Source: JACKHA01 sp041401985 | GTDB taxonomy: Bacteria > Planctomycetota > Phycisphaerae > Phycisphaerales > UBA1924 | Direction of reading: 5' to 3' | Assembly: GCA_041401985.1 (NCBI GenBank) | Contig: JAWKTE010000037.1 | Span: forward strand, 1 to 6,418 | DNA length: 6,418 nucleotides | In this document: piece after piece, positions 5,106 through 6,418 of the stretch | Position numbering within the stretch: position 1 is the first letter of the stretch | Layout: the number at the start of each line of letters is the position of its first letter | Position numbers and translations under genes: made by a program | Notes under the pieces: model-generated | What the model was told of the DNA's origin: nothing | The model's database searches: none | What the model saw: the letters and a program-made list of their open reading frames with translations, nothing else

Positions 5106-6248
5106 ATGGCCAACTCCGCCAGCCACACCGCCGAGAAGCCCGCCGCCTCCGCCAAAGGCCAGCCCTCAGGCCCCCGCCCCTCGGCCTACCTCCCCGACAA
5201 GACCCTCCTCCGCTGGCTCCGCGACATGCAGCTCATCCGCGAGTTCGAACTCCGCTGCATGCAGCAGTACCAGCAGGCCAAAATCGGCGGCTTCTGCCAC
5301 ATCTACATCGGCCAGGAGGCCTGCGCCGTCGGCACCATCGCCTCCGTCAACAAGGACGACCCCATCGTCCTGGCCTACCGCGACCACGGCCACGCCCTGG
5401 CCCGCGGCATGTCCGCACGCGCCTGCATGGCCGAGATGTTCGGCAAAAGCGCCGGATGCGCCAAGGGCAAGGGCGGCTCCATGCACATGTTCGACAAGCC
5501 AAACTGGCTCTTCGGCGGGCACGGCATCGTCGGCGCCCAGACACCCCTCGGCGCCGGCTTCGCCTTCGCCGCACGCTACGAGTGGGAAGTCCTCGGCACC
5601 GGCCCCAAGAAGGTCTGCCTCTGCTACCTCGGCGACGGCGCGCTCAACCAGGGCGCCTTCCACGAGGCCCAGAACCTCGCGGGACTCCTCAACCTCCCCG
5701 TCATCTTCATCGTCGAAAACAACGGCTACTCCATGGGCACCTCCATCGAGCGCGGCACCACCATGGCACACGACCTGTGCCTCAAAGCCGCCGGCTACGG
5801 CATCAAGGCCGTCGAGATCCAGGGCATGAACATCCTGGACATCTACGACGCCTTCAAGCCTTTGGCAGATGAGTGCCGCGACCTCCAGCGCCCCGCCTTC
5901 GTCGACCTCAAGACCTACCGCTACCAGGGCCACTCCATGTCCGACCCCCAGAAGTACCGCACGAAGGAGGAAGTCGAGACCTTCAAGGAGCGCGACTCCA
6001 TCGCCAGCCTCGCCAGCCACCTCATGACCAGCAAGGCCGAAGGCGGCCGCGCCTGCCTCTCCGAGGACGACTGGAAGAAGATGCAGGAAGAACTCGCCGA
6101 GATCGTCCGCGACGCCGTCGAGTTCGCCGAGTCCGCCGAAGTCCCCGACGTCGAAGCCGAACTCGAGTCCGACGTCTACATCAACATCGAACCCAACCTG
6201 AGCCCCACGGCGAAGTACGGGCGCGGCGAGACGAACCCGCTGCTGTGA
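5106..6248 (+). CDS. pdhA: Pyruvate dehydrogenase E1 component, alpha subunit
   Basis: A 380-residue thiamine-diphosphate enzyme subunit. With the beta subunit it decarboxylates pyruvate and passes the acetyl group to the E2 lipoyl domain, making acetyl-CoA in the cytoplasm. The E1 alpha motifs are in order: YIGQEACAVG (67-76), YRDHGHALARG (91-101), GKGGSMHMFD (121-130), then the thiamine-diphosphate/magnesium motif from GDGALNQG (176-183) to ENN (204-206), and YRYQGHSMSDP (271-281), the active-site loop with its conserved His and Ser. The last favours pyruvate over branched-chain or acetoin substrates, but an acetoin dehydrogenase alpha remains possible. The first 27 residues are an Ala/Ser/Pro-rich extension. 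The ATG is firm, with only a weak ribosome site. No beta subunit, E2 or E3 follows before the window ends; 150 bases of non-coding DNA begin right after the stop. Codons end overwhelmingly in C. Confidence 0.93.
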   Translation: MANSASHTAEKPAASAKGQPSGPRPSAYLPDKTLLRWLRDMQLIREFELRCMQQYQQAKIGGFCHIYIGQEACAVGTIASVNKDDPIVLAYRDHGHALARGMSARACMAEMFGKSAGCAKGKGGSMHMFDKPNWLFGGHGIVGAQTPLGAGFAFAARYEWEVLGTGPKKVCLCYLGDGALNQGAFHEAQNLAGLLNLPVIFIVENNGYSMGTSIERGTTMAHDLCLKAAGYGIKAVEIQGMNILDIYDAFKPLADECRDLQRPAFVDLKTYRYQGHSMSDPQKYRTKEEVETFKERDSIASLASHLMTSKAEGGRACLSEDDWKKMQEELAEIVRDAVEFAESAEVPDVEAELESDVYINIEPNLSPTAKYGRGETNPLL

Positions 6249-6297
6249 GGTGGACCGGCTCTCCGAGCCGGGCTTTCTACCCCCTCTACAGAGCCTC
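6249..6297 (+). repeat. Hairpin repeat, copy 2, immediately after the pdhA stop codon
   Basis: This starts on the base after the pdhA TGA. The core hairpin is identical to copy 1: CCGGCTC (6255-6261), TCC loop, GAGCCGG (6265-6271). The preceding GGTGGA differs from copy 1 at one base, and the following CTACCCC...AGCCTC flank is recognisably shared. The same element after two unrelated genes indicates a dispersed 3' element, not chance. Confidence 0.75.
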
Positions 6298-6322
6298 CCG
6301 ACTTCCCGGCGCGCCCGACGCG

Positions 6323-6338
6323 TGGCACGCTTGCTGCT
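6323..6338 (+). promoter_or_regulatory. Candidate sigma-54 promoter
   Basis: TGGCACGCTTGCTGCT matches the sigma-54 consensus TGGCACGRNNNTTGCW at all fixed positions except the R and the first T of TTGC. The near-invariant GG and GC are separated by exactly ten bases. Transcription would start near 6350, about 50 bases before a possible ATG at 6399. It lies between pdhA and the next, mostly unseen gene, which suits a promoter. I saw no activator site, though one could lie within pdhA. The match overlaps an inverted repeat (6329-6348). Confidence 0.5.
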
Positions 6339-6348
6339 TTGAGCAAGC
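6329..6348 (+). terminator. Inverted repeat near the right edge
   Basis: GCTTGCT (6329-6335) and AGCAAGC (6342-6348) are perfect complements around a six-base loop, followed by ATGCGTTT. It could be a weak terminator of the pdhA transcript, but it overlaps the sigma-54-like site, and the two readings compete. Confidence 0.3.
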
Positions 6349-6389
6349 ATGCGTTTCGCGCCTGGCGCTAGCAGACTTCACGAGAACTG

Positions 6390-6418
6390 GTGCCGCAAAT
6401 GAGTATCAGGGAACGCAT
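6390..6418 (+). CDS. Possible start of a further gene, cut by window edge
   Basis: A GTG at 6390 and an ATG at 6399 are in the same frame, which stays open to the window end (MSIRER from the ATG). The local sequence is less GC-rich than the rest of the window. The reasons to consider it are the sigma-54-like site about 50 bases upstream and the expectation of a gene after pdhA. No strong ribosome site is present and six codons cannot identify a product. It may not be a gene. Confidence 0.22.

Noticed and set aside
5166..6350. 394-codon minus-strand open frame opposite pdhA
   Set aside because: Its Gly/Ala/Val/Asp-rich composition mirrors the C-ending codons of pdhA, and every E1 alpha motif is on the plus strand.
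6349..6402. 17-codon plus-strand frame whose stop overlaps the ATG at 6399
   Set aside because: It begins at about the predicted transcription start, has no ribosome site and no recognisable leader-peptide feature; the overlap may be chance.

Overview
The window is very GC-rich bacterial chromosomal DNA carrying ordinary, non-mobile genes. I see no insertion sequence, phage gene, integron, CRISPR array or toxin-antitoxin pair. The tRNA lacks an encoded CCA, L9 has a long charged tail, and the left-edge glycosyltransferase starts in a style I associate with planctomycetes (residues 28-45, RAHAINVVKSAGGFARLG). My best guess is a planctomycete of the Phycisphaerae type. This is an inference from protein style, not a proven placement.

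Layout from left to right. A minus-strand pair of glycosyltransferase genes (1-200, partial, and 197-1396) overlaps by four bases and looks like part of a surface-polysaccharide or glycan operon. A 179-base gap separates it from a divergent PilZ-domain gene (1576-1968). The PilZ gene converges on a minus-strand HI0933-type flavoprotein gene (2187-3536), and the gap between them (1969-2186) holds three distinct hairpins. After a 277-base gap with one long inverted repeat comes rplI, ribosomal protein L9 (3814-4563, minus). Upstream of rplI on the same strand are a tRNA-Gly(GCC) gene (4744-4815) with a good terminator hairpin and a candidate promoter. A C-rich 290-base gap leads to a plus-strand pyruvate dehydrogenase E1 alpha gene (5106-6248). 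The right edge holds a repeat hairpin, a good-looking sigma-54 promoter match and possibly the first codons of another gene.

The genes do not form one pathway. The two glycosyltransferases belong together. The divergent PilZ gene could couple cyclic-di-GMP to glycan export or motility, but its position is the only evidence. rplI and tRNA-Gly are translation genes, pdhA feeds acetyl-CoA into central metabolism, and the flavoprotein is of uncertain function.

The most interesting non-coding signals are a hairpin repeat of about 48 bases placed directly after two unrelated stop codons (1971-2018 and 6249-6297), the sigma-54-like site at 6323-6338, and a strand-dependent codon bias. Plus-strand genes use C-ending codons and minus-strand genes use G-ending ones, as if the plus strand were the lagging strand throughout. 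I found no convincing new multi-gene system.
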